NCBI GenBank assembly: GCA_024741835.1 | Contig: JAENRP010000060.1 | Location: 142,452-186,740 of the forward strand | DNA: 44,289 nucleotides | Source of the DNA: Diplocarpon mali | Lineage: Eukaryota; Ascomycota; Leotiomycetes; Helotiales; Drepanopezizaceae | Direction: 5' to 3' | Shown: piece after piece, positions 1 to 10,600 of the stretch | How positions within the stretch are numbered: position 1 is the first letter of the stretch | How the letters are laid out: every line of letters begins with the position of its first letter | Made by a program: the position numbers and the translations under genes | Notes under the pieces: model-generated | Seen by the model: only the letters and a program-made list of their open reading frames with translations | What the model was told of the DNA's origin: nothing | The model's database searches: none

Positions 1-2
1 CT

Positions 3-308
3 GCCAGGTCAATTATACTTCCTGATGTTCATGTGCTAGCTATCTGTTTGGCCTGCGACGAGGTACCATGTACTTCAACTGCTTCTCTCGCAGCACCTTT
101 TAAGGGTGCTATGCGCCAGTACTACCCAACCTCATCTTCCGACAAGCACCGGCACGTAAAGATGGGTGCTCGCAGCGAGGAACTCCGTGCTATGGAGCGT
201 CTGATGGAGCAGCCCTCTGCAGAACGGCTCTCCCTGAGTTCTGGTGATCAGACGGTTAGTGGTAGTGCAACTAGCAAGGGGATTGATTCCACGTTCCCAT
301 GGGCATAG
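3..308 (+). CDS. Open frame running in from the left edge, possible 3' exon of an unknown gene
   Basis: A frame is open from the left edge of the window to a TAG at 306-308, giving about 101 residues with no in-frame ATG near its beginning. It could be the last exon of a gene that starts outside the window. The predicted peptide is mixed in composition, with an acidic/basic helical-looking stretch (EELRAMERLMEQPSAERL) and a Ser/Gly-rich tail. I do not recognise a family. A chance open frame is equally possible because the opposite strand is also partly open here. Confidence 0.2.
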   Translation, partial: ARSIILPDVHVLAICLACDEVPCTSTASLAAPFKGAMRQYYPTSSSDKHRHVKMGARSEELRAMERLMEQPSAERLSLSSGDQTVSGSATSKGIDSTFPWA

Positions 309-1389
309 CCTATCGGACATTCAGTTTACAAAGTTGTCCATATCGATGCGCGGCATTTGAATTTCGAGAACCCAGCTGCGCATCAGACGTTTTAGCCGGC
401 TTATCAAGGTTAAAGCCAGGCGAGAGGAGCGTCACCCCCTTACATCTCCAGCTGCCAAGCAGGAAAAGTCAATGACATTACGAGGCAGGATGCAGCTGCG
501 CCGCAAAGCAAAGCTGCAGTTCTGGTACCGTGTAGGGCAGGCAAAACAGGGCCTTGGTCGGTTAGCAGACGAGAGCAACGCAGGGGATCCATCGCGCGAT
601 GGCCGAACTGTTTGATGGTCCAAACTCTGCAGAGGAGGGCAGAGCTGGGGATTCCTCTCGTCTCAGCCGGAATCTGGGTAGTGGATATCTGGGGTGAGGC
701 AGGGCACCCTTAGGTAGATATATAAATAAGTACACGCTCGGCATGCGCGTCATGTGGGGGCGGCGGATTCGGAGTGGGTTGAAGGTCTCTACGGGCGCCT
801 GGCCTCTTGGCAACAACGCAGCGGTGAGTCTTGAGCGATGCAGTCCTGCGTAACTGTGCAGAGTACTGATTCAGTTCGACCTTGAATCGCCGAACCGCGA
901 TTACACTGTGAGAGAGCACCTTCACCCAGGTCCGGAGGAGAGGATTGATGGATAAGGTTCCAGGGTTCAATTCGGGCTTTCCCAGGAAAGTCAAGGGACG
1001 AGGAGAGTTTCCTTGGGACAAAATCATGAGCATGCGATTTGGCCTTTCGGCCTGAGGCATGATCGTCGTAGTGCACCATAGATGCCTGAATCTGCGGAGC
1101 GAAAAGTGCGCGGTTCTACTAGGTGTTAGACGGCGGACGTAGCAAGCCCAACGGGCCCCGTACTCGCACGACAGCTCTGAGTCTCTGAGTCTGTTGCTCC
1201 GTCACCTCACATCCACATCGCCTCCAGCCGTCTGTCTCCCGCCAGTCCGAGCCAGCCATCACCTCATCTGGTCTCAGCAACGACCGTCGACCCCTCCCAT
1301 ACATCCGGACCGGGGGGGTTTCACCAGCACATGCACACCAAGCCCGAGCCGAGTCGATGGTCGCGTACTCGACGGGGAGTACAGAGGGG

Positions 1390-1406
1390 AAAAAAAAAAA
1401 AAAAAA
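1390..1406 (+). repeat. Poly-A run (17 A)
   Basis: Seventeen consecutive A residues follow AGAGGGG. There is no target-site duplication or element body next to it that would mark a retroposon tail. Confidence 0.9.
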
Positions 1407-1623
1407 GGAGATCTGGGGGGTGCCGATGTGTGCTAGCGCAGCGGGTGGAGCGGGGAGGGATGGGGGGCCCGGTGAAGTTAAAGTGTCACGGGTGCCACGG
1501 AGGATGGGACAGCCCCCCCGCCTGGCTGGGTGTTGGTTTTAAGCCCCCAACCAGGGGGGCGTCTGAGAGAGGTGGAGATTGCAGTACGCTGGGTGCGGTC
1601 CGGGTTGGACTGGGAGCGGAGGA

Positions 1624-1686
1624 GAGGGAGAGGGACATGGCGGAGGGGGAGAGGGACACGGCGGAGAGGGAGAGGGACACGGCGGA
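1624..1686 (+). repeat. Minisatellite, three 21-bp purine-rich units
   Basis: Three back-to-back 21-bp units of the form GAGGGAGAGGGACAYGGCGGA, differing at one or two positions each (1624-1644, 1645-1665, 1666-1686). A partial GGAGG continuation follows. Confidence 0.85.
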
Positions 1687-1977
1687 GGAGGAATGTTGAT
1701 GATGGCTGTGGCTGTCGGTCAAGTAGAAGAAGAATGGGGGAGGGGTAATGTGTACATATCCAAGGCAAGGGAGACTTGGCAGGTCGGGCGGATGCAGGTA
1801 GGGTTCTTGATAATATGACAGTAGTATTGATATGGATGTGGATGTCGGTGCCGGTGTGGGTGTGGGTGTGGATATTGATATTGACATTGATAATGGACAT
1901 GGACGCTCAGATGGACACCGACAGAAAGCAGAGGTACAATCCCGAGACGGGTTTCCCCGGCGGAGAGTCAGAGAGGG

Positions 1978-1980
<3 letters not shown>

Positions 1981-2028
<48 letters not shown>
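1981..2028 (+). repeat. (AG)24 microsatellite
   Basis: Twenty-four uninterrupted AG units, preceded by an AGAGGGGGG run. Confidence 0.95.
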
Positions 2029-2030
<2 letters not shown>

Positions 2031-2770
2031 CAGCCTCTCCTTTCCATCCGTCTTTCCCATGCGCCACAGCTCTGCTCTGGACTGTCTGTTGCTCGGAGCC
2101 CAAATCAAGCGACGGAGCCCGCACTCGAGTAAACAAGAGCATCACCCACGACGCGTGGGCTGATACGCTGCCACTGGGCCTGGGGCTTGCCGGAACCTAC
2201 TCATCCCCCAGACTGGCTCCAACTCTCGAGCTGATGCGGTGGTGCGGCCTGCCTACTCAGCACGGGTGCTGCATCCAACTCCAGCAGCGGACTCACACAC
2301 GGTACCGGACCTGACCTGGCCCTCCCGTGCCCTCCCGTGACCTCCCGTGACCTCCCTCTCGCCCACCTCCCACCAACCTCACCCAAGGTGCTGACACTCG
2401 TGCGTACGAAGAACCCTTGACCTGGACTTTACCCCTGACGCTCCGCTCCATCCTACGAGGAAACCCGGTTCCCAACTCCCAGCTCCCAGGTCACACCTCC
2501 CAGCTCTCACCTCTCACCTCTCACCTCAACTTGCTCACCCCTCCCCTCTCCCATATCGCCCACCTCTCCCCTCCCAGCCGCTCCTTCCCACGTCAAGTCC
2601 GCAAGCCCCTTCCCCCCACCAAAAGCACCGCCAACACCTTAGCTTCCTCCTGCCCATCCAGACCCAAGGTGTATACCTGCTTACCTAACCGACACCCCGA
2701 CCCATCTGCCCTACTCTTCCCTCCTTTCCCACCCACCTCTTCTCGATACCCTCTGCCCGCCTCCCTCCTC

Positions 2771-2808
2771 CACCATCACCACCACCACCACCACCTCCTC
2801 CTCCTCCT
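2771..2808 (+). repeat. CAC/CTC trinucleotide tract
   Basis: A run of CAC triplets (one CAT interruption) passes directly into CTC triplets, inside a longer C/T-rich leader-like region upstream of the mucin gene. Confidence 0.85.
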
Positions 2809-3119
2809 TCCCACGCTCCGCAACGCTCAAGACGTTGCGACCTCCGAGCTCACGTCTCGCTGCCACCCGCACTCGATTCCAGGTGCCTCGGGAGGCTGAT
2901 CGATGATGGTGCGTGCTGGCTGATGACTCAAGAACGTCGAAGAAAGAGAGTTGAAGTTGGAACGAGCGGCAACAGGAAAAAAAGCCAAAGCTGATTGCGA
3001 TCTACACAACCTCTCTGGCGATTTTCGTCACGACGCTCTTTTAATACGGCCAGTGCTTCCCCCAGCACCGCGCGACTGAGAACACAACCTAATCTTCCCT
3101 TCCCCCCCTCCCCTCCCCG

Positions 3120-3361
3120 GTGAGTACACTTTTCTTGTCGTGAGCAGCCGTCGGATGTCTGGTGGTTCTTCACACACCCGCCTCGGGCCCTGCCCGTGTG
3201 CTTTTCTGAGCTTCGGCGCTAGCGTGGTGACCGTGGATGCCATGCCTCCATCACCCAACACATACGTACACATACACATCACCCAACGATTCCCGCCCTC
3301 CGCACTCACCGTCGCTTCATTACACCCTGATGATGTAGATTGCTGACGGCTTCCTCTGCAG
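3120..3361 (+). other. Probable 5'-UTR intron of the MSB2-like gene
   Basis: A consensus donor GTGAGT at 3120 and an acceptor TCTGCAG ending at 3361, with a branch-site-like TGCTGAC about 17 nt before the acceptor, define a 242-nt intron. It lies in front of the mucin start codon at 3561, so it would be spliced out of the 5' leader. Seen in sequence only; no transcript evidence. Confidence 0.55.
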
Positions 3362-3394
3362 ACCTTTGACATTTTTGTCAGGTACACTCGTTAC

Positions 3395-3544
3395 ATGCAG
3401 CTCGTTCCTCTGGTTAGTCTCCGTCGGCCTCGGTCGCTGCTGGTCATCCTGTTCTCTGTCGCTGACTCTGAGGCCCCTAGATCTCGACTTTCACTGTCGC
3501 GCCCATCTCTCGTCCCCAGGAAACATCACCACGACCCTCGATAG
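3395..3544 (+). promoter_or_regulatory. Upstream ORF (49 codons) in the mucin 5' leader
   Basis: An ATG at 3395 opens a 49-codon frame (MQLVPLVSLRRPRSLL...) that ends at TAG 3542-3544, only 16 nt before the main ATG at 3561 and in a different frame. If the leader begins upstream as the intron suggests, ribosomes would meet this uORF first. It could be removed if a second leader intron is used (a CTGAC...CCTAG pair occurs near 3460-3480). Confidence 0.4.
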
Positions 3545-3560
3545 ACCGGTTGCTGTGAGG

Positions 3561-6416
3561 ATGCGTACACCTTCGTTATTTGTTGCCGCGGTTGCGGCCC
3601 TTTCCACGTTCGCGGCGGCGCAACCGCAACGACCCAAATTCTACTTTCCACGACAAATTAAGCGGCAGATATATCAAAACACGACCACAACTACCTCGTC
3701 GCAGCAGGCTGTGGTGGTCCCGGTCCAGCCCGCCACGCCATCTCCAGCTACGTCGACCAGCAGTGTGCCCGAGGTGGTGATCAAGCCGACCACCAGTCCG
3801 CCACTCTATGCGCCAGAGCCCACGACGATTGCACCTCCCTCGAGCAGCCCCGCGCCGCCGCCGCCGCCGCCGCCGGTCTATGCCCCAGAGCCCACGACGA
3901 CTGCCGCTGCCTCGAGCAGCCCCGCGCCGCCGCCCCCGCCGCCGGTCTATGTCCCAGAGCCCACGACGACTGCCGCTGCCTCGAGCAGCCCCGCGCCGCC
4001 GCCGCCGCCGGTCTTTGCTCCAACGCCAAAGACATCTGCCGCTTCTTCGAGCAGCAACGCGCCGCCGCCGCCGCCGCCGGTCTATGCTCCAACGCCAAAG
4101 ACATCTGCCGCGCCCTCGAGCAGCAATGTGCCCGAGGTTATCATCCAGCCCACGGTCAGCCCTCCAGTCTATTCTCCAACGCCAAAGACATCTGCCGCGC
4201 CCTCGAGTAGCAAAGTGCCCGAGGTTATCATCCAGCCCACGGTCAGCCCTCCAGTCTATTCTCCAACGCCAAAGACATCTGCCGCGCCCTCGAGCAGCAA
4301 CGTGCCCGAGGTTATTATCCAGCCCACGGTCAGCCCTCCGGTCTATTCTCCAACGCCAAAGACATATGCCGCGCCCTCGAGTAGCAAAGTGCCCGAGGTT
4401 ATCATCCAGCCCACGGTCAGCCCTCCGGTCTATTCTCCAACGCCAAAGACATCTGCCGCGCCCTCGAGTAGCAAAGTGCCCGAGGTTATCATCCAGCCTA
4501 CGATCAGTCCTCCGGGCTATGCACCAGGCTCAACGGCTGCAAAGCCGTCGACCGGAAGCATTCCAGATGTAGTCATCTTACCTACGATCAGTCCTCCGGG
4601 ATATGCACCAGGCACAACGGCTGCAAAGCCGTCGAGCGGAAGCATCCCAGACGTGATCATCTTGCCTGCCACCAGCCCATCTAAAGAGCCCGTCTCGACA
4701 ATAAAGCCGACTTCGGTGGAGGGTATCACGTTTGGACCTGGAGGAATCTTGACATACGGACCAACCCCCCCAGGCGCAAAAAGTACAAAGATCTCGGAGA
4801 GTTCTAGCCACGGAGTCTCGTTCACTGGCTCTGGGGGATCAGCAGCAACTGCCGGTGCCATTCCGACCGCAGCGACCCCGAGTGGGAGCAGCCCCGCCCC
4901 GACTAACACGCCCTACGGCATTGACACTACTCCTGGAAGTGTACCGAGTTCCGCCCTGCTTCCCACCGTCTCTTCTTCACGGCCGGCCGCGACGGCAACT
5001 AGCATATCTTCTTACCCTGCTGTAAAACCGGTGCCGTCAACCGGGCTGGGAAGCATCATCTCCAGCATCTTTCACAGCAGCACCGTTACCAGCGAACCGA
5101 CATCCTCACCCACGGCTACTAGCAAGACCCCAGCGGGCACCATCACGTCCGAGCCAGCAACCGCCCCTTCGACGGTTCCTGGCATCACTCCTACGGCTTC
5201 CGTGAACGGCACTTCAAGCGAGCCTGCTGCTCTACCCACGTCCGCTACTGGGTCGGGAACGCTCTCCACAGGGTATGCGACAGAGAGGACAAGCGTCTCT
5301 ACGACCAGTTCATCGCCCGCATACGGGCCCCAAACCCCGACGTCGCTCCCCTCGACAGCACCAATCTCCTCGAACTCTGCTCCTACCTACCCTGCTGTGC
5401 CTTCGGCCCCCACTACGTCACCCGCGGGCAAACCCACGACTACAGCACCGCCTGTCTTCACCGTTCTGCCAACGACCACGAACTCCGGATCATCTCTGTG
5501 GCTCCCCACCACCATCATCGCGGAAGCGTCCCAACCTCTCTCGTACGGTCAGAACCCAGCAGCAACGGAGACGGGAATCAGCGCTGCCTTGCCCAAGGTC
5601 ATCGCCAACCCCCAAACAACGGTTCAACCGGAGCACACCACGATGGTTCAGCTTGGTTTCTTGTTCCCCTTGAACTATGCCTTTGTGGTGTATAACTCCA
5701 TGTCGTCGGTCCAGATATTCCAGCTTCTACCGAAAGGGGTTGCTCACGCACTAGGATTGAACCTGACTCAGGTCACCATCCACAGTCTGGTTCCCTTGGA
5801 CACCACAGCTCGATTAGGCTTCATCACGACGTTGGCCTTGCTATACATTCCAAGCAACATGGTCGACACACTCGAACTGGATCTTGGTATCCCGATATCC
5901 CCGCTCTACAATCAGGACGATGCAACGGTCAATACCCTGATGAACTACATCAACCCCGCCATCCCCCTCCAACCCGGGACCACAATCGAAGGTGGTCTGT
6001 TTACAGGTACTGGATCGGGGAGTGCGTCCACTTCAAGTGCACCATCTAGGTACAACACCAACGTTTTCGGCGATTCAGAGGAGCAGAGCCAATCATCAGG
6101 AAAGACTGGGGCCACGGCTGGTATCGCCATGGCCGCGATCGGAGGCTCGGCAGCTTACGGAGCCGCGATGTTCTTGATTGCTCGCAGGTACAAGAAGCGC
6201 AAGCAAAACCACCGCCGATCGAGCTCCATCACCAACGCCGGTGAGATGATGCAGCCCGGGACCCCAGCATTCATGGGAGGCGCCTTGATGTCTGGCGGTC
6301 GCACAACTCCTGGTCACGATAGAAACAGCCGAGGCAGCGGACGGACAGGTAACTCTGCACGGACAGCACAGATTTCGGCACCAGTGATGGCGGAGAACTC
6401 CCTCGGCTGGAACTGA
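3561..6416 (+). CDS. MSB2: MSB2-like signalling mucin, transmembrane osmosensor
   Basis: Single-exon gene of 951 codons for a type-I membrane mucin that in fungi senses surface or osmotic cues upstream of the Kss1-type MAP kinase cascade. The start at 3561 is the first ATG in a frame that is open from 3366 and is followed at once by a signal peptide (MRTPSLFVAAVAALSTFAAA) and a likely processing stretch (FPRQIKRQ). Residues about 30-680 are Pro/Ser/Thr-rich and will be heavily O-glycosylated; they include tandem repeats. Residues about 690-810 form the conserved Msb2 extracellular domain (VQLGFLFPLNYAFVV, SLVPLDTTARLGFITTLALL, YINPAIPLQPG). One membrane helix lies at about 853-875 (TAGIAMAAIGGSAAYGAAMF), then a basic stop-transfer RRYKKRKQNHRR and a 70-residue tail ending MAENSLGWN, as in Msb2 tails. 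Family assignment is from recognised motifs, not a search. Confidence 0.9.
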   Translation: MRTPSLFVAAVAALSTFAAAQPQRPKFYFPRQIKRQIYQNTTTTTSSQQAVVVPVQPATPSPATSTSSVPEVVIKPTTSPPLYAPEPTTIAPPSSSPAPPPPPPPVYAPEPTTTAAASSSPAPPPPPPVYVPEPTTTAAASSSPAPPPPPVFAPTPKTSAASSSSNAPPPPPPVYAPTPKTSAAPSSSNVPEVIIQPTVSPPVYSPTPKTSAAPSSSKVPEVIIQPTVSPPVYSPTPKTSAAPSSSNVPEVIIQPTVSPPVYSPTPKTYAAPSSSKVPEVIIQPTVSPPVYSPTPKTSAAPSSSKVPEVIIQPTISPPGYAPGSTAAKPSTGSIPDVVILPTISPPGYAPGTTAAKPSSGSIPDVIILPATSPSKEPVSTIKPTSVEGITFGPGGILTYGPTPPGAKSTKISESSSHGVSFTGSGGSAATAGAIPTAATPSGSSPAPTNTPYGIDTTPGSVPSSALLPTVSSSRPAATATSISSYPAVKPVPSTGLGSIISSIFHSSTVTSEPTSSPTATSKTPAGTITSEPATAPSTVPGITPTASVNGTSSEPAALPTSATGSGTLSTGYATERTSVSTTSSSPAYGPQTPTSLPSTAPISSNSAPTYPAVPSAPTTSPAGKPTTTAPPVFTVLPTTTNSGSSLWLPTTIIAEASQPLSYGQNPAATETGISAALPKVIANPQTTVQPEHTTMVQLGFLFPLNYAFVVYNSMSSVQIFQLLPKGVAHALGLNLTQVTIHSLVPLDTTARLGFITTLALLYIPSNMVDTLELDLGIPISPLYNQDDATVNTLMNYINPAIPLQPGTTIEGGLFTGTGSGSASTSSAPSRYNTNVFGDSEEQSQSSGKTGATAGIAMAAIGGSAAYGAAMFLIARRYKKRKQNHRRSSSITNAGEMMQPGTPAFMGGALMSGGRTTPGHDRNSRGSGRTGNSARTAQISAPVMAENSLGWN
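3804..4562 (+). repeat. Tandem repeats inside the mucin domain
   Basis: Two kinds of coding repeat. From 3804 to 4127 there are about five Pro-rich units of roughly 20-22 residues (PPPPPVYAPEPTTTAA then SSSPA). From 4128 there are five units with a period of exactly 87 bp (29 residues), starting at 4128, 4215, 4302, 4389 and 4476; each begins VPEVIIQPT and ends KTSAAPSSS. Nucleotide identity between units is very high, so recent unequal exchange is likely. Two looser copies (IPDVVILPTISPPGYAPG) follow to about 4660. Confidence 0.9.
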
Positions 6417-7671
6417 GCACATTTCATAGTTCACCCAGGCCGACAGAAACCCAGACCCCTATCTGAATCTCGGAAAATCTCGGCTCCCGCGACCATGTAC
6501 ACTCTCGACCTCGCTGTATAATAAGAACGAACACTACATCGCATCATCTACGGTCCGCTAGCACGATACCTGATTTTCGCGGGCTGAAATGGCTCTCCGC
6601 TCCTTGAAACCTCTCGACAATCCAAATCGTTTACATGTGGCGTTGCGAAAGACGTTGCGTCTCGCATACTCCTTGGATCGTATCTGGATCTCGTCATTAC
6701 TTTCTTCTCTTTTTTTTTTCTTTTTTTTTTTTTCCCTCGGTGGCGGGATCTGATCAGGGGGTTTACTCTAGTCGGTGGAGGAAGAGGGCGGAGATCCCCC
6801 AGGCAAGATGTGATGATATTAGGCTTGGAGATGAGCTGTGGAACTACGGATAGATATTTGTATATTTGAGATGAATTGAGATAATCTGATGGATCATCAC
6901 GCATTCCTTCGCTCGCTAATCGCCATTCGTGGCTCGATATCTCGGAAGGCCGAACATGAGTTGGTCGTGTGTGAGGTAGATTCGACTTTTCTATGTGACA
7001 GCTGCCCGAACTTTATGCCGAAGCGTTTCTCTGTGAGCGTGGCCCTGGCCGTCTGAACTGTTCGGATGATTTTTCCTGGCAGGGTGTGGCCCGGAAGCCG
7101 AGCGTCGTCTCCGCAGCGCAGAGGACAGACCTTGCAGAAGTTTCACGCGTCTGGGATATAAGATGATGAACCTCGGGTTATAAACATACATATATACACC
7201 TGCAGAAATGGCATGGTCCTGTCACCTAAGCCAAAGCCCCCGCTAGCTGTCCCTCCCCCCCCAGGGATCTCAGTAGGGGTCGGGACTATGCGCACTGGGC
7301 CGTGGCTGACTCACGCGAGGCTGAGCGAGTTGCCCTGCCAACGCCGACTGATGGGTGACGGGGCGCGGGCATTTCACAACACCCGAAAAGATCCCCTTCG
7401 AGCCCGCGTCGTTGCAACGAGCTCCCAACCCTTCCCCTCTACGGCATCCAGCCTCGACTGACGCGAAGACACACACTCACGGCTCTCGAGCCTGGCCTAC
7501 TTGAGCACGAGCATCGCACCCCCCATCTCAGACGTGTGTGCGCGACCTGATCCTCCCCCCCGGGAAGGAAACATACACGCCCTCCGCCGCCTGCGTTTGC
7601 TGCGCAGCTTTGAGCAGGGCGAGCCCGGAGAGGGAGAGAGAGGGAGAGAGAGAGAGAGAGAGTCGGGTACC
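6417..7671. other. Intergenic spacer between mucin and chitin synthase genes
   Basis: Holds the mucin 3' end and the chitin synthase promoter/leader. I see a T-rich run at about 6709-6733, a TA-rich stretch at 7187-7197 (ATACATATATACAC) that could serve as a TATA-like element, and a GA microsatellite next to the chitin synthase ATG. No open frame looks like a gene. Confidence 0.6.
7628..7662 (+). repeat. GA microsatellite just before the chitin synthase ATG
   Basis: A 35-nt purine tract of GA units with three GGG interruptions ends ten nt before the ATG at 7672. It lies in the 5' leader and could affect leader structure or expression. Confidence 0.85.
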
Positions 7672-10600
7672 ATGGATCCTCCATATATGCCCGTGCGTCC
7701 GCCCATGTACTCTGATGAGGCACCGGCCTACGAAGCGCCATCTTACGACGAGACGGCATCGTATGCTGGAGAGTCGCGCCGCGGAGCCGAACACGACGCG
7801 CCGACCGACCACAGCCACGTCCGCCTGCTGACGTCCGTCGTCGACGAGGCGGGAGGAAGGCCGTACGTACCGAGTCCCTTGCCCGTTCCCCCGCCGATCC
7901 CGCCCCTCCGGGTCAAGCAGAAGCTGCAGCGCCGACGACCGGTGCTCCAGCGGACCCGGGAGTCGCTGTCGCAGCCGCCGCGGTCGACGGCCGAGCCCGA
8001 AGCCCTCGCGTCTCTCAAGGAAGAGGAGGCGGCGATGCCTGTCCGCGGGGAGGCAGGCCAGAGTAAGACGGAGACCTCGGACCCGCATCTCCTGCCCACG
8101 CTGCCTGCCGGGCCCTCGCGCAGGCGATGGCTCCGCCGTGCTGGCGAGCCCCCGCCCCGGGCCCAAGATGAAGCCCAGAGGACGCGTCCAGATGCGGGAG
8201 CACGTCAAGCTGACAGTTCTCGCAGACCCTACAGCCCTCGCAGATCCTACCAGCCCTCGGTGGCCTCGGAGCCGGCGCCCTCCATCATCGACGCCGCGCC
8301 GACCCTGCCCCCGCCCGACGGCTCGTACATGCATTACGCGCCCCCCCGCCGCGGCTCCCCTACGCACCGGTGGAGCCCGTCCCGGGGCTCGGGGGAGTAT
8401 GGGAGGCCGCCGCCGCCGAACATCAGCTTCGAGCCGAGCGAGATCAACGGCGGCTCCCGGCCCGGGACGCCGTCGAGCCGGTACGGGGGCAGCCCGCGCC
8501 GGCCGCTGCCGCCCGCGCCGCTGTTCGCCGGGCCCGGCCCGGGCGCGAGGAACTCGGTCTTCGCGGACGATGCCACCATTGCGATCCCGCTGGAGAACGA
8601 CCTCGGCGACGGCGACGGCAACGGCGACGACGTGTTTGCGCCGTCGAGCCCGTCCGGGGCGGGCCGCGCGCCCGGCCTGCGGACGCGTGACTCGTACATG
8701 ACGGCGGACACGCTGCAGAACGAAGAGGGGGACGAATACGACGACCACGACGACCGCCACGCCCGCGGCGACGACCACGAGCATTACGGCCCCGCGCCCG
8801 ACGGGAAGCAGGAGCGCCGCGGGGCGCGCCAGGCGCAGATGGCCAAGAAGCAGGTGAGGCTCATCAACGGCGAGCTGATCCTCGAGTGCAAGATTCCCAC
8901 CATCCTCTACAGTTTCCTCCCCCGCCGGGACGAGGTCGAGTTCACGCACATGCGCTACACGGCCGTCACGTGCGACCCGGACGACTTCGTGTCCAAGGGC
9001 TACCAGCTGCGCCAGAACATCGGCCCCACGGCCCGGGAGACGGAGCTGTTCATCTGCATCACCATGTACAACGAGGACGAGATCAACTTCACGCGCACCA
9101 TGCACGCCGTCATGAAGAACGTGTCGCACTTCTGCAGCCGCTCCAAGTCCCGCACCTGGGGCGAGCAAGGGTGGCAGAAGATCGTGGTCTGCGTGATCGC
9201 CGACGGCCGGCAGAAGGTCAACCCGCGGACCCTGGACGCGCTGGCGGCCATGGGCGTCTACCAGGACGGCATCGCGAAGAACCTGGTGAACCAGAAGGAG
9301 GTCCAGGCCCACGTCTACGAGTACACGACCCAGGTGTCGCTGGACTCGGACCTGAAGTTCAAGGGCGCGGAGAAGGGCATCGTGCCGGTCCAGATGCTGT
9401 TCTGCATGAAGGAGAGGAACGCCAAGAAGCTCAACTCGCACCGCTGGTTCTTCAACGCCTTCGGCCGGGCCCTGACGCCGAATATCTGCATCCTGCTAGA
9501 CGTGGGCACGAAGCCGGGCGGGACCTCGCTCTACCACCTCTGGAAAGCTTTCGACACCGACTCCAACGTGGCCGGCGCCTGCGGCGAGATCAGGGCCATG
9601 ACGGGCAGGTACGGCATGGGCCTGCTGAACCCGCTCGTGGCGTCCCAGAACTTCGAGTACAAGCTCTCCAACATCCTCGACAAGCCGCTGGAGTCCGTGT
9701 TCGGCTACATCACCGTGCTCCCCGGGGCGCTGAGCGCGTACCGGTACCACGCGCTGCAGAACGACCCGACGGGCCACGGCCCGCTGAGCCAGTACTTCAA
9801 GGGCGAGACGCTGCACGGGCAGAACGCGGACGTGTTCACCGCGAACATGTACCTGGCGGAGGATCGCATCCTGTGCTGGGAGCTGGTTGCGAAGAGAGAC
9901 GAGAGGTGGGTGCTGAAGTACGTGAAGAGCTGTACAGGGGAGACGGATGTGCCCGGTAAGCGAACCCCCCTCCCCCCTTTTCATGAGGGATGATCGTGCT
10001 CGCTTAGGTCCCCGCGGGAGGAGCCGCAGGCTGACCGTGGGAGCGCAGACTCGGTCCCGGAGTTCATCTCCCAGCGCCGGAGATGGCTCAACGGCGCCTT
10101 CTTCGCCGCCGTCTACTCGCTCGTGCACTTCCGCCAGATCTGGCGGACGGATCACACCATCGGCCGCAAGATCCTGCTGCACGTCGAATTCTTCTACCAG
10201 TTCATCCAGCTGCAGTTCACCTACTTCTCCCTCGCCAACTTCTACCTGACCTTCTACTTCGTCGCCGGCTCCCTCGGAGACCCGAAGAACGACCCCTTCG
10301 GCAACGGCGCCGGCAAGGTCATCTTCACGATCCTGCGCTACACCTGCATCCTCCTCATCTGCACGCAGTTCATCCTCTCGATGGGCAACCGGCCGCAGGG
10401 CGCGAAGAAGCTCTACCTGTACAGCATGATCGTCTACGCCATCATCATGCTCTACACCATCTTCGCCTCCTTCTGGCTCATCATCAGCCAGCTCACCGCC
10501 AAGGACTCGCAGCTCCGGATCGGCAACAACGCCTTCACCAACCTGTTCGTGTCGCTCGCCTCGACCATCGGCCTGTACTTCCTCATGTCGTTCCTGTACC

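Larger units (their letters stand above)
309..3119. other. Intergenic region upstream of the mucin gene; repeats, no convincing gene
   Basis: No open frame here looks like protein: the longer ones (for example 1486-2145 on the minus strand) are translations of simple repeats. The stretch holds a poly-A run, a 21-bp purine minisatellite, a long AG microsatellite and, from about 2320 to 2830, a strongly C/T-rich tract with many short CTCCC/CTCAC direct repeats. The last part, about 2900-3119, probably contains the promoter and first non-coding exon of the mucin gene, because a good 5' splice site follows at 3120. Confidence 0.6.

Noticed and set aside
1385..1410. Poly-A run as a retrotransposon tail
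   Set aside because: No element body, target-site duplication or reverse-transcriptase frame lies upstream.
3808..4572. 254-codon Arg-rich plus-strand frame
   Set aside because: It is an out-of-frame reading of the Msb2 tandem repeats.
7528..9441. 637-codon minus-strand open frame
   Set aside because: It is antisense to the chitin synthase exon, low in complexity (V/L/R/D), and open only because the coding strand is very GC-rich at third positions.
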